A stretch of 64,000 nucleotides of DNA from Purshia tridentata (lineage: Eukaryota; Streptophyta; Magnoliopsida; Rosales; Rosaceae), in contig QANT01008355.1 of the NCBI GenBank assembly GCA_003254885.1, positions 22,051-86,050 on the forward strand, read 5' to 3'. Shown in pieces: positions 1 to 11,563 of the stretch (positions are counted from its first letter, which is position 1; every line of letters begins with the position of its first letter). Both the position numbers and the translations under genes were made by a program. The notes under the pieces are model-generated. The model saw only the letters and a list, made by a program, of their open reading frames with translations. It was not told the DNA's origin and did not search any database.

Positions 1-694
1 GAACTTCAGAAACTGCAACAAAAACCAAATTGGTCCTAGGATACCTATAGCTTTATGCTAAATGGGGCTTTTTTATTATTTATACCAAATTAACGGTCAG
101 CTCATTCAGTAGCCACCATTGTATTTGTCACTCTCACTTGCAAAGAATCTGAGAACATTATTCACTTCCTCTTTCACAATAAGGAAGTGAATAACTAACA
201 TGGTTAATCAACATCTTCCACATCAAGCAAGGTTAACCTTCAGTGCAAGCATTCATCCAAGTGGCTATTAAAAAATGTGCTAAATTGAACCTGTAAGACA
301 GCTCTATAATTACTTGTTCACGTGCTATTCAAGCTGCAATTGCCTTTTCAGCTTGTCACAGCTTGATGATTGCTTAGAGTTATATCTTCTGAAAGTAGCA
401 AACATACAGAACCTCCTACAGGAATCAATATTAACACCCAAAAAAAGTATGTGTATATATAAAGTACACTAAGTTACATTACATGGCTCATGGATTTTGG
501 TGTTCAGAAAACTGAATAAATCTTGCAGAACACACATGAAAACCGGTCATCGCAGTCAAATACAGAACATAGGAAGCTTGTCTACTCTCCCAAATATATG
601 CAGGCAACATTTATGTTGAGCCCTTAGCAGCCTTATGCTAAACATACACTCTGCGCCAAAGGAATTAAGTACAAACTTATTGATGCTATTTCTC
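1..694. other. 3' flank of the diphosphatase gene, no other gene seen
   Basis: AT-rich sequence with no convincing coding frame. Because the neighbouring gene ends at 695 on the minus strand, the right part probably includes its 3' untranslated region. I saw no transposon ends here. Confidence 0.5.
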
Positions 695-1669
695 TCATAA
701 GTCTGCTCGGGGATTGAATCGCATGTCAGTGTTCGCCATTCGGTCAATACCAGTAAGTGATAACCTATCATCATAAACATCTATGTATCCAAATGCATCT
801 GTCCCAGGAGGGCACTCAAGGGCTGCTTCAAGAACTCTATGGTGTATTCCATGGGAATCGATTGAGTGGCCACCTTTGTGATCGTGCCCGGAAATACAAG
901 CCTTGACACAATTGTACCTGTGTATCACACTCATGACTTCATCGTAATTCCACAAAAGTGCTTCTTTGGAAGATGCCCTAGGATCTAAAGGCAGGTGGCA
1001 ACAAATCACTACTTTCTGTTTCAACTTTGATGCTTCTTGAAGAATGCCGTCTAACCATTCCAATTGTTCCTTTCCAACAGCTCCATTGAACATAAGGAAC
1101 CTTCTCTCAAGGCCTACCAGTCCAGCTGGACTGTTCTTGTCTGAATTCGGATTCCTCTCGTGAAGTAATTTCAAAGCCTCAGTTGTCTTTGGATGATCTT
1201 GAGGCCAACCAATGGCACTGATATCATAGCCATCCAAAAACACAAATCTGAATTCTGGGATTGGTGAAAAGTCATAATAGGCACGACCATCACTAGTTGG
1301 GATCTTCAACAAAGGAAGTAATTTGCCACGGGGAAGATTATAGAGGCAGTGATTACCAATCATATGATAAATGGGGCCACTGAATTTTTCAAATTCTTCA
1401 ACAACTTTCCCTACAGCATTCAAGGATTGGTCTTTTGGGCAAAACCCATCAACAATATCCCCAAAATTTATCACAAACTTGTGCTTCTTTTTATCATTCC
1501 ATCTTTGGACTGCCCTTTGCAGTAAAACAATGCTATGCCGATAATATCGTGGAACACCAAGGAAAGAGCGGCCATCAGGAATATCAGCATACTGGACGTC
1601 TGAGATTATCCCAAAAGAAAATAGAGGTTGCTTCCCCTGTGCACTAGCTAAACCATTTGCAGGGCCCAT
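695..1669 (-). CDS. Manganese-dependent ADP-ribose/CDP-alcohol diphosphatase (metallophosphoesterase)
   Basis: A 324-residue single-exon coding region of the calcineurin-like metallophosphoesterase superfamily. The metal-binding motifs appear in the expected order: ISDVQYAD near residue 22, NFGDIVDG near 68, MIGNHCLY near 103, CCHLPLD near 223 and SGHDHKGG near 261. In this family the enzyme hydrolyses ADP-ribose and CDP-alcohols (CDP-choline, CDP-glycerol) with Mn2+. The length matches plant members. No signal peptide or membrane segment is visible, so a cytosolic location is inferred. The first ATG of the open frame was taken as start. The sequence just upstream looks like an untranslated leader with a probable intron reaching to about 2360. 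No lesion is visible. A different phosphodiester substrate remains possible. Confidence 0.88.
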   Translation of the reverse strand: MGPANGLASAQGKQPLFSFGIISDVQYADIPDGRSFLGVPRYYRHSIVLLQRAVQRWNDKKKHKFVINFGDIVDGFCPKDQSLNAVGKVVEEFEKFSGPIYHMIGNHCLYNLPRGKLLPLLKIPTSDGRAYYDFSPIPEFRFVFLDGYDISAIGWPQDHPKTTEALKLLHERNPNSDKNSPAGLVGLERRFLMFNGAVGKEQLEWLDGILQEASKLKQKVVICCHLPLDPRASSKEALLWNYDEVMSVIHRYNCVKACISGHDHKGGHSIDSHGIHHRVLEAALECPPGTDAFGYIDVYDDRLSLTGIDRMANTDMRFNPRADL

Positions 1670-2560
1670 CGTGTAGCTTGCAGCGCAATCCTATGAGAGA
1701 CATCATGAACAAATTGTTCAAGCTTCTTGCAGTGTGAGTACTTCGGATGTGCATAAAAATTACTAGATTAACTAGCCATTATCATGCCAACTAATGACTA
1801 AATTCAGTATCAACCATCATTGTTTCAAGTTATTTTATGGGGCCACAATCATCAGCAGAAGAAAAATATGCAGGAAATATCTACCAGGCAAGTTTTAAGG
1901 TTTTCTTCTAAAAAATGAAAGTCCCAAGTACATAGCCATGGAAAGTAGAAGACTCATATAGCAGAACAAACTGAATTATTACTACTATCTCACTTAAGAA
2001 TTTGAAAACTAGATATTATCTTTGCAAAATCAAGCATGTGAGTTAAACCTTACTAAATTAAACCTCAGAATTTCTCTTGAATTAAAAATTCATTCTCTTT
2101 GTTGTTCAATTTCCAGAATTTGAATGTACCCATGAAAAGATTTATAGTTTTCAGAACAAACCAAAAACAATTCAGACCAAGATTACATACCACAGCAAAA
2201 TAACAGAAACTATCAACATACATGTTGCCAACAACTACAACCCAAAACAAACCCAATCCCTGTATACATTGCCCAGCCTTGAAATTACAACAGCGCTTAA
2301 AAAACTAAGAGAATTTACAATAAAAAATAATAATAATAGTACTAGATATGTAGGAGCGTACCACGTGCGAGCGACTGTGTTTCAGGTGTTGTGTCTTCTT
2401 CGTTTGTTTGAGAGACGAGGAAGGAAAGCGATTATCGTAGTCTCAGAATCTGAGAGATGATGTATAAAATAAAACTCAGAACGACGCCGTGTTCATCCAG
2501 ATGACACGAGGAAAGCAAGTTCGAATAAGAAATCGGAGTCGGACTCAAAGTTTGTCGTCG
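1670..2560 (-). promoter_or_regulatory. Probable 5' leader with intron, and promoter, of the diphosphatase gene
   Basis: The sequence upstream of the ATG is not coding. On the minus strand a good donor (GTGGTACGC) lies near 2360, next to a more GC-rich block at 2360-2560 that looks like an untranslated first exon. A CACGTG G-box core sits at 2362-2367. The exon border is inferred from splice consensus only. Confidence 0.35.
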
Positions 2561-3032
2561 CCTACGCAATTACAATCACACAAATCACACCCCACTTTTC
2601 TCCGTGTAGACTCAATATTTATTTATTTATTTATTAAAAGTACATGTTAAGCACAATTATGGGGTTTAGAAGCCCAAGTGCCCAACACCTGCTTTTTTGG
2701 GCCGTTGACAGCCACAGAGGTCAAGCGCGGCAAACTACGGTGGAATTTACCAGATTGCCATTTCGATCTCACCGACAGTTTTTGGTTTCACTGTTGGGGA
2801 GATGTGACGTGGCGTAATATTTATTGTTGTTCTTCTGGTGAGCCAACCCAACAAAAACCAATTATATTGTTTGTACGGAATCAGATAGTTACCCAATTAT
2901 TTGTTGTAACTTTTAGTTAAGAGTCAACTAACTAGATGAAATACGAATCTGTATATTTGATACGGATCTTTTTCATGGGCCTGGCTCATATTATTACCCA
3001 CCCAACTTTGTCACAACTTTTTGGGAAGGTAA

Positions 3033-3061
3033 GGGCCCAATTTTTGACAAAGATTGGGCCC
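3033..3061. repeat. Short inverted repeat GGGCCCAAT/ATTGGGCCC
   Basis: Nine-base perfect arms around an 11-base spacer. The arms contain TGGGCC, the core of plant site II promoter elements, but no gene start is seen nearby. Confidence 0.5.
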
Positions 3062-3199
3062 ATAGGCCTCCTTTACGTTAATGGACCATGAGCCTCTTTG
3101 CTAAATGTTATGGGGTGTTTCAACTTAAAAAGGGAATATTGAATTGGGTTCTCAACCAAAGTTACGAGTTGGGTAAATACTAGAAAGTCAATCAATAAC

Positions 3200-3925
3200 G
3201 AATGTCACTTGGCTATTTGGAAATAAGTTACTTATTTCTACCTCAAAATAGTTTTTTGTGTTTAGTTAATAAAATAAAATCTACTTATTTTGAAAACAGA
3301 GGTGGAAAAAAGTAAATTTTGGGGGTTATGGTAAAACAGCTAAAAAGATGCTTTCAAAATTTGCAGTGAGAGAAAGCAGCCATAACTTCCGAAATTACCC
3401 TCACCCAATTTAAAAAATGACAATCCTTACCTTCTCATTAAGAAATTATAGTAACATTTTTAAATTTTAATAGCATAATTACCTTTTAATTAACAAAATA
3501 TAATGACAAAAAATATTAATATAAATTGAGTTTTATATATGTAAGTCACGAGAATAATTTTTACTAAAAAAATCATAAATAAAACTTTTAAAAAAATCAT
3601 AAATAAAAATTAGAAAAGAAAATCATAAATAAAAGTAAAAACAATCATAATTAAAAGTAAAAAAAGCAAATGAAAGAATTCTTGTTTTACCAAACAAAAA
3701 ATTAAAATGAACTTTCAGCACTATGTTTATTTTGGTCATTATACATAGTCACAGCACTTCTACATCAAAATTTACTAAATATTGTACTGCTGCTTTTAAG
3801 ATTCACAGCACTTTTAAAAACACAGTTTATCAAATATTTAACTGTTTTACCTCACAACAGCTTTTTCTCACCACACAGCTACAGCAACTTTTTCTCACCA
3901 CATAGCAATCCCAAACTGGCCCTTA
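3200..3925. other. AT-rich intergenic block, possible degenerate hAT-type MITE
   Basis: The stretch between the diphosphatase leader and the quinolinate synthase 3' end has no gene. Its right edge (AATCCCAAACTGGCCCTTA near 3907-3925) and the nearby GTAAAACAG and GTGAGAAAA words resemble arms of common plant hAT-like MITEs. I could not find a matching left end, so element status is a guess. Confidence 0.25.
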
Positions 3926-4488
3926 GAGCTATACACTTTTACATATAAATAAATACAACAATACTACTCTTACTATATTCTTATAAGTTATACTACATTT
4001 TTATACTATCTTCTATCTTACATGAAAAGGATAGGAAAGAAGGAGGGGGTAAAAGACATCAATCGTGTGAAAGTGTGAAACTGAAATTGGATTTTCTTTA
4101 CTTTATTTTAATAATTAAAATTAATAAAACGAATAAAAAATGTGAATTATACTTTGCTAAAGTGGTTGTGCAGATAAGCAGCCATGTAAAATGGTATAAA
4201 AATAATATAAAAATGTAGTATAAGAATAAATATCATTGTTATTATAACTTTTTTTTTAGGTGGAAACACCGTTATTATAACTTCCACTCCTGTAGTATAG
4301 ATCTAAATACTGAACTATGCTGTGCACAATTGGATTCGATAAACTACATGACCCTTGTATGAAAAAGAAAAGAAAAAAAAAATACAAAGAAAGTTCAGGC
4401 AATGAAACTTTGCTTGAAGGAAGCCTTCCTCTTATACAGAAACAGCTTGCAATCCAGGCTGTTCTCAAGCCATGTGGGCTAGCTTCAC

Positions 4489-7400
4489 TCAATGTAACGA
4501 CAATGACTTCCCATTACCAGACGGATGAAGGATCTCGTAAACAAGCTTCTCTGGCAGTTTTTTAGAGGCCTGCAAAAGAAGAGATCAAGAAGGAGGTGAA
4601 TCTAAGAACTCAGGAAGGTCCTTGTATAAATGTAAAATATGTACTGTTCATAGAAACTAACCTGGAAGTGTCTCATGTGCAAAATTGGTTCACACCCAAC
4701 ATCCGCAACTGATTTTCCATTGGGAGTTTGCAGTTTGAATCGCCCAGCTTCATATGCAGAAAGGATATTATTTGTCTCATCAGGCAGCTGGTGGCAAACT
4801 TTCAGGAGGGAGCTGAGAGAATTCATCTGGCAGATCACATTAAAAACACTAGACTTAGGAGGGCATTTTCTTGAGAACATCCTACTCATAATTTCCAGAA
4901 TAGTCCATAATTATCAAATCATTTCCAGGTCATGTCATTCTACAACATACCAAGCATGCATCTCAAGAAAGAGAGACCCTGTGTTGAACCATGTCCCGCA
5001 ATGCGGGACCTGAAAAACATGCTAGGGCAGGTTTTAAGGTGTCACTTTGAGATGTAATCCAGTCTGCAGATACTATATCCAATTTAACATACATTCATGC
5101 ACACAGATATGAGACTGTGTAGACTGGTTATTTTCATAAAGGTCTAATTATATCAAATAGATCATATTACATGCTAGAATAATAAAAAAATGTGTTGACC
5201 TCCAAGAATGTATTGATAAAACAAATTTGAAAGAAAAAATAAAAATGAAATGCTAACCTTCATGTATGGACAGGATGCACAGCCACCATTAATTGAACAT
5301 CCCTCCCCACTTGCAACTCCAGGTATAACAGGCAGTATGACATCACCCACTTTAATGGGGTTAAGGCCTGGGGAAGAATTTGATGATGTTCCTGTCATCG
5401 AGTCTGATGAAACTGGGAATACAATTTCAACATTAATCTTTGCTCCCCCAGGCTTTGCAGAACCTAACAAATTGCGAACTACGGCAACAATTGAAGTCAC
5501 CATACCAGATTCCGTTCCTAACACAAACTGAAGGTGGTCATTGACATTTCTATCTAAAGCCTCTTGAACCCTCTGTTTTATAAAATCTAGTATGTTTTGG
5601 GTGGAACCCACAACCCCCATTCCTCTTCTCTTTGCTTCCATTGCCAAAGAAAACATTTCTCCAGGGACCTCAAAATGAGCAGTTAGAAATGCATCACAGT
5701 ACATTTCATTTATCCTGTCCACAACTTCATTTCCAAATAGATGATGTACTATGCACGTCCCATCCTAATACAAGAGAATTTCTTTGTCAGCAGATTATAT
5801 AAATGGTAAGAGAAGAGAACCATAATCAGAAAATGCAAGGTAAACAGTTCTGCACAAAGTCCAAATGCAGAGGCAGGACTCCAGCATCAAACATATATAA
5901 CCTCTTTAAAACATTTCCTTAGGTCAAAATTGAAATGTATTATGCATAGCTCTGCAACAGCCCATGAAAATATACATACCTGAAAATAATGCAGGCGAGG
6001 TAGCAAAGATCTGATTGAGTCTTTATTGTGTTCTGGGTGTATCTCAGCAATTTCTTCATCAGTCATCTTAGTCATCTGCTGGAGTAATTCTCTAATATTT
6101 GCACCCATGTAAGAATCAGGCCCGTACCATACGCTTAAATCTGGCACTTGAGCAAAAGCCTACAGAGAGAAGTGACTAGGAGTTAAAGAAAGAACACTAG
6201 AAAGAAAGACAATAGAAAGAATAGAAAATGAGCATTATTTAATTTATTAATAAGAAACATTACAGACTTCAAATATCATTGAGGTTTGAGAAGAAGGTTG
6301 TAATACCACCAACCTGCAAAATGGTCTGGACCACATTTGAAGAAGTACAGGTAATTGTTGGCACAAGTTCATGAGCATATGCTTTTGTCTCTAGTGAAGT
6401 ATTAATGTAGACAACATGCAAAGAATGAGGAGAATTAGAAGCTGCCTCAAGATAACTCATATAAGAAGGGGAAGATGCAGCATCGGCCAAAGAACAACCA
6501 ATGCGTTCATTTGACATCCTGTACACACCAACCTGCATCAAAGGAACAAATTCATTAACTGCTTCACTAGTATGCAGCACCAATTCAAGGTCCAGTTAAC
6601 TAAACAATAAATAAAGCACACCACATCTGGTCCATGCAGTAAAATAAATATACAGCAGAAATTGAAGACCCATTGAACCTTTCAGTCCATAAAAACTTCA
6701 CAAGTACAGTACATGCTTTGCATTTCCTAATGACTAACACATGAACAAAAGCAAGGACGTACCTTTCCCAAGCCAGCCTGATCAAGTATTGCCCGGACAT
6801 TTTCCGACATAAAATCAACACCCAAAACTGTGATGAATTGGCATCCATCTTGAGCCATTTTCACAGCTGAATCCGCCATTACTAACGAATCCGATATATG
6901 AATGTGAGGCCAATGCTTCTGTGCAGCAGTTAAAATACCCTGAACTTCTGGGTCCATGTAAAAATGTGCGACAACCCCAATTTTCTTCTCCTTCAACACA
7001 TTCACAAGCTCCTGAACCTTAGACTCATCTGGGTTCAAATATCTCGCCTGCAATGAAAACAGAGTCCAACTTAGAATTCAAACAACAATACAGAAGTAAA
7101 ATTTTATGACCCAAAAGAACCACATGCTAACCTGGGCTTCGGCGAAGCTACCCTTTGCTTGAATCCCATCGGCGCTGATAATGAGCGAAGGGAACCGTTC
7201 GAACGCCGGCTTCCCCTCTCGCTCGGCGACCACAGCCTTGGTCTTTTTCTGCATACTGACCAACACATTATGCCAAGTGTTTACCCTAGACCTCTGCGCA
7301 CCGGGCAAGCCCACATTGAGCGACCCCAAGTCGTCGGTCTTGACCGTCAATACCTCCTCCGGCGTCGCGCCGTCAAGCACCGAAATCAAGCAGGAGCAGA

Positions 7401-7941
7401 ACCCTCTGGTGATCTCGGAATCGCTGTCCGCCGAGAACCTCATCTTGCCCTCTTTGTCCATATGGGTCTCCAGCCACACCTGGGCCGTGCAGCCCATGAC
7501 GCGGTTGTAGTCGACCCGACCCGAATCCGGAAACGGAGGGAGTAGAGCCGCGTAGTGTAGTAGGCGCTTGACTCTGTCGACCGGGTCGGGTAGGGACTGG
7601 AACTCGGAGACGAGGAGGTGGAGCTTGAGTGGGACCAGCTCGGTGGTTTGTGAGGAGGAAGAGAGGGTGGCCGCGGAGCAGGAGAAGGGGGAGTTAGGGT
7701 TTTTGGGGGCGCGGGTTAATGGGTTCGGGTCGGGAGGTGGCGACTGCACGCATTTGAGGGATTTGTAAAAGGGTGGTTGGCGGGGTTTGAAAGATTGGAG
7801 CTTGAAAGGGAGTAACTTGGGCTTGTTATGGTTTGGAGAGATGGAGAAAAATGAAGAAGAAGAAGAAGAAGAAGAAGATGAAGATGATGAAGAAGAGGAG
7901 GTGGCTCTCAAGGCCATGGTTGTTGCAGAAGAAGAATCCAT
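4489..7941 (-). CDS. QS: Quinolinate synthase, chloroplastic (SufE-NadA fusion), seven exons
   Basis: Exons read on the minus strand: 7132-7941, 6763-7047, 6314-6532, 5980-6159, 5258-5764, 4662-4826 and 4489-4569. All joins are GT-AG and phase 0, giving 748 residues; the Arabidopsis protein (OLD5/QS) is of similar size. The enzyme condenses iminoaspartate with dihydroxyacetone phosphate to quinolinate in plastid NAD synthesis. Residues 1-90 are Ser-rich, as in a transit peptide. A SufE domain follows with its catalytic cysteine at about 151 (MGCTAQVWL), then the NadA domain. Likely [4Fe-4S] ligands are Cys427 (TCTSSN), Cys502 (DGTC) and Cys660 or Cys663 (CASCPYM). The whole SufE part lies in exon 1. 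The start at 7941 precedes the Ser-rich leader; an upstream in-frame ATG at 8169 is probably leader sequence. No lesion is visible. Confidence 0.95.
7850..7902 (-). repeat. GAA/TTC microsatellite coding a polyserine tract in the transit peptide
   Basis: A nearly pure GAA run on the plus strand reads as about 18 serines in the quinolinate synthase leader. Such a run is prone to length change and probably varies between alleles without harming plastid import. Confidence 0.85.
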
Positions 7942-9916
7942 CGGAGAGAGAGTTTGGGAGGTGAGGGATTGAGTATGGGCAGCCTTAAAGTGCGAGGCTT
8001 TGAGTGGTGGAGGCAGAAGCAAAGAAGCAGAGCATTTATATATGCATATGTGTGGATTTACGAGGTGGGCATAAAATCGAAATGAAAGGTATGGCCCCGA
8101 AGGCATTAGCCAACCAACCAAACGAAACTGCGCGCCAATTTTATTAAAATAAACGAAAAGGCCCAACATCTGTAATTTTTGGGCATTTTGGACCCATCAA
8201 TTTTCTTTTCACTCTTGGAAGCTCTGGGTCCCAACTTTCTTTTTTCTGTTTAGACTCTAGAGTTAAAATTTATGTAACGGTGTATAAATAAATAGACACA
8301 TAAATTATTAAGTTAAGAGAAAAATCAACACATTAGTTATATACACTCATAATAACTAAGTTTTTTTTAATTCTCTTTAGCATGTTGTAAATAAGTTTTT
8401 TTTTTTTTCTCTTTAGCATGTTGTAGTGTAATGTGACCATCGATATTCTAGAGACTTTCGAATTTATAAACTCGAATCATTCACATATATGAGAATTTCT
8501 TATATCAATTTTATATAGAAAGCTTGTTCGAATAGAATTTTGTACAAATGTTTTCTCTACATATAATTTTTTTTGGTATAAAATTGACATTTTTTTGGAT
8601 AAACTTCATTTGGGACCAAGTTTGAATGTTAGAATCATCTCTCAACATCAACCATCCAATTTGTCAATTAATAAATTAACTAATAATGTGCATATATTAT
8701 GCACTTATTTGATACAATGTTTTTCACTTCAAATTGAATTCAACCATTTGATATTTTGTTTCTCACTTGCTCTCAAGTTCTTTAGGTGAACACTTGTGTG
8801 CACATTAATATACAACGATTTTAGATGAGTCAAACGTTCTGTTATTAATAGGTAAATCAAATTGAATTTAGATTCTCTACTAATTTATACTAGAATCTGG
8901 AATAGATTTAGCTCAACTACAAGGAAGGCATTGAAACAGTTAAGGAAGTTGGGGGCTTTGATAGATACTTTTTGGGATACATAGTCCACATGTGTTTGGT
9001 AACATGGAGGAACGTTTGGGAAGTTTTTTGTTTGGGTCAGTGTCTACAGGAAAGAGGGGTTCATGTTAATCTTATTTTCTTTTCTTTTCTTTCTGTTTAA
9101 GGAAGAAAGAAAAATTGGAATTTACCATTACACCGAAATTACCTCCAACGAAAAAACTTAAAAAGGAAAACCTATAGCCACCAAAATGAGAGAACAGTTG
9201 AAAAAAGATGGGGCACTTTGCACAATTGTCGCATTGTAATGGATGCAACGTTTGCTATCATTGACCACCAAATCATGAATCATTTCCACCGCCAAACATT
9301 TTAGAATTGAATGTTGATTTATGTCATTATCTTGTTCCCACTAAATTAGAATTTTGTGGCTTGCATGCAATTTCCTAGCATATGAGACAATGAAAGAGCA
9401 GTGCATACGTAGCCTAAAGGTTGAAGAAGAAAAGTTGATCATGCAGAACTTTTGGAAGTCTCCTCGTGCCTTCCATAACATAAGTACATGTGCATGCACT
9501 TTTCTTTTGTTCTTACCCTTTGCATTTAAATAAGGGGTCAAGCCTACTACACTAAATAGCAGTCTAGGAGACTACGTGAGAGAACCATAGAAGACTTTAT
9601 TGAGATAGTGGTGATTTTGGTTCTTCCCCCTTAGTCTAAAAAGGAGAAAAATAGGAAGATAGCAGGACCATAGGCCTGACTATAGGTTTGAAGAAAATAT
9701 GAACAAATAAATTAAGTTATTGGGGATAAATAAACGAAGAAAATTATATTACTTAATGATAATAAATACTAAAATTTTTTTCTTGTGTGGAATAAGAGTT
9801 ATAGATAAAATATAAAATAAGTGAGTAGAGAGAATGTCTATTGCCGGTGTAAGAGGGGGCCCACTAACTGATGTAAGAGCCCCCTTTGTTTGAGGGAAAG
9901 AGAGAGAGACTTTTAG
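7942..9916. other. Intergenic region with the quinolinate synthase promoter side
   Basis: The part next to 7941 should hold the promoter and leader of quinolinate synthase. The rest is AT-rich with no coding frame that resembles a gene, and no second P450 exon for the broken copy to its right. Confidence 0.5.
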
Positions 9917-10812
9917 AATTGCATTGAGGTTTCCTTGGGTGAGCTCAAAACCATCCCATGCTTTTGAGTTGGAGGAGAATATCCACGAAGTCTTTCTTGA
10001 AAGAGTACTGGTGGTTATGCCCTTTTGCTTTCACTACCCTATGTTCTTCAACCTGATTCAAAAAACAATCCATGCTCTAAAGGTTGCTTTCAGGCGCACA
10101 ATTAGTCCTGTAAGGAGGTCAAGCCATCCCAGATAAGGGAAATATTCTCCCAAATTGAAAGCTGTGAGTTGTCCCATCACCTTCCTGCTCTTACCATTTT
10201 TCTCATAAAACTTTCTCCCAATCACACATCTAAAAACTATGTCGTTTGAGGTTGCAACCAGCATCTCACTCAGATTGACATGAGCACCAGCAAGCCTTGC
10301 CTTTTATTATCTTACTGACCAACACTGCAGCTTCTTCTTCCCTCACAAACTGAAATGCCTGCACTCTCTGCTGGCTCAAAAGCTCATGAACACATATTTT
10401 CCTAGCTTGTCTCCAGTAGTCACGATAGGGTAACCCAATGTGTGTGCCGCCATAATACAAAATGCCTTCAGCAGTAGTTTTCGGCCGGTTGGAGAAAACA
10501 ATGTCATGGGTCCTCATAATTTCTTTGGAAAATTTTGCAGAGGAGACAACTAAAGTTGGGGCATGGCCTAATTGCTTGAGCAGCAGAGGACCATATTTAT
10601 CTGAGAGAGCTGGAAGCGCACGGTGTGGCTGTGTGCCTAGCTGGTGAAGGTTACCAATTATTGGTAGCTTTGGTGGCGATGGGTAAGTTAACTTTGCCAC
10701 TTGATTTAGTGAACATGAGAAAATGAAAAAAGCAAAAAGAAGGAGGAAGGTGTTGAAGGTTAAGCTTGTGTAGCTCTAGCCAAAGTTGGTGAAAATGTGG
10801 TAGTACACCCAT
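9917..10812 (-). pseudogene. CYP71A1-like P450 pseudogene A, exon 1 only
   Basis: The minus strand reads as a P450 first exon from an ATG at 10812, but the frame changes several times. The leader (SSGKVNLP) is in one frame and the proline-rich hinge ([16 protein letters not shown]) in another, with the shift near 10687. Helix C (DYWRQARKICVHELLS) is intact. A second shift near 10300 leads to VNLSEMLVATSND. A stop follows RLKATFRAWIVF at 10058, and remnants of KDFVDILLQL and ELTQGN run on to about 9917. No second exon, so no I-helix or heme-binding loop, is present to the left. It is the most decayed 5' part and the left end of the array. Confidence 0.85.
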
Positions 10813-11563
10813 TTCCTCTGCTTGAAATTAAGTACATAAACTCACCAACACTCTCTGCTCCTCAGTCATATATAGCAGCAGCAGCTAGCCATTGAAGTAT
10901 TGGATGCATGCATTTATGCATGGAGGTATGTATATATGTTTGACCTTTAAACAGCTATTAGAGGTATTGTATTGTTAACTGAATATAGAAATGCCTACAA
11001 TATTAGTTAAAATTTGGCCATGAGACAAGCAATTGACATCAGAGAATACTAAAATACTTAAGAAACTATCAATCAACAAAATTAGCTTATAGGAGAGTTT
11101 CAAGAGGTACAACTTAGAACCCAAAAAGAAAAGAAAAAGAAAAAAGGTTTAATTAAAGAGTTACTGAAGGTATGATCATTATTATTCTCTAAACCTCCCA
11201 ACAAAATAATTAATTACAGGTAATTAAATATCAACATTAACTTGTGGAAGAATTCACGGATCATTCATAGCCTATGACCAATATAAAGGGACGAATCAAC
11301 ACATGATAAGAGTGATGTAACTTGTACCGTATCTCTCCTTCCATTTCTATATATATACGATTTATTCTTAGTGTTCAACAGATACTACACTTCATGCATC
11401 AATTATGCTATTTCTTGTACTTCTCATGCCACCAGTGGAAAAACACAGTTCATTCTGAGTATTTTTATTTTATTTTTTCATTTCGATCAGAATCATACAT
11501 TTTCACAACAACTGCTCCTTACTGAAAAACAAAGAACGACATGAAACCTCTGGATGAAGGGGA
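10813..11563. other. Spacer between P450 copies A and B
   Basis: AT-rich, non-coding. It should hold the old promoter of copy A and the 3' flank of copy B. No element ends recognised. Confidence 0.5.

Noticed and set aside
7159-7768. Long plus-strand open frames opposite quinolinate synthase exon 1
   Set aside because: They are antisense to a strongly supported exon, use its GC-rich codons, and have no recognisable motif.
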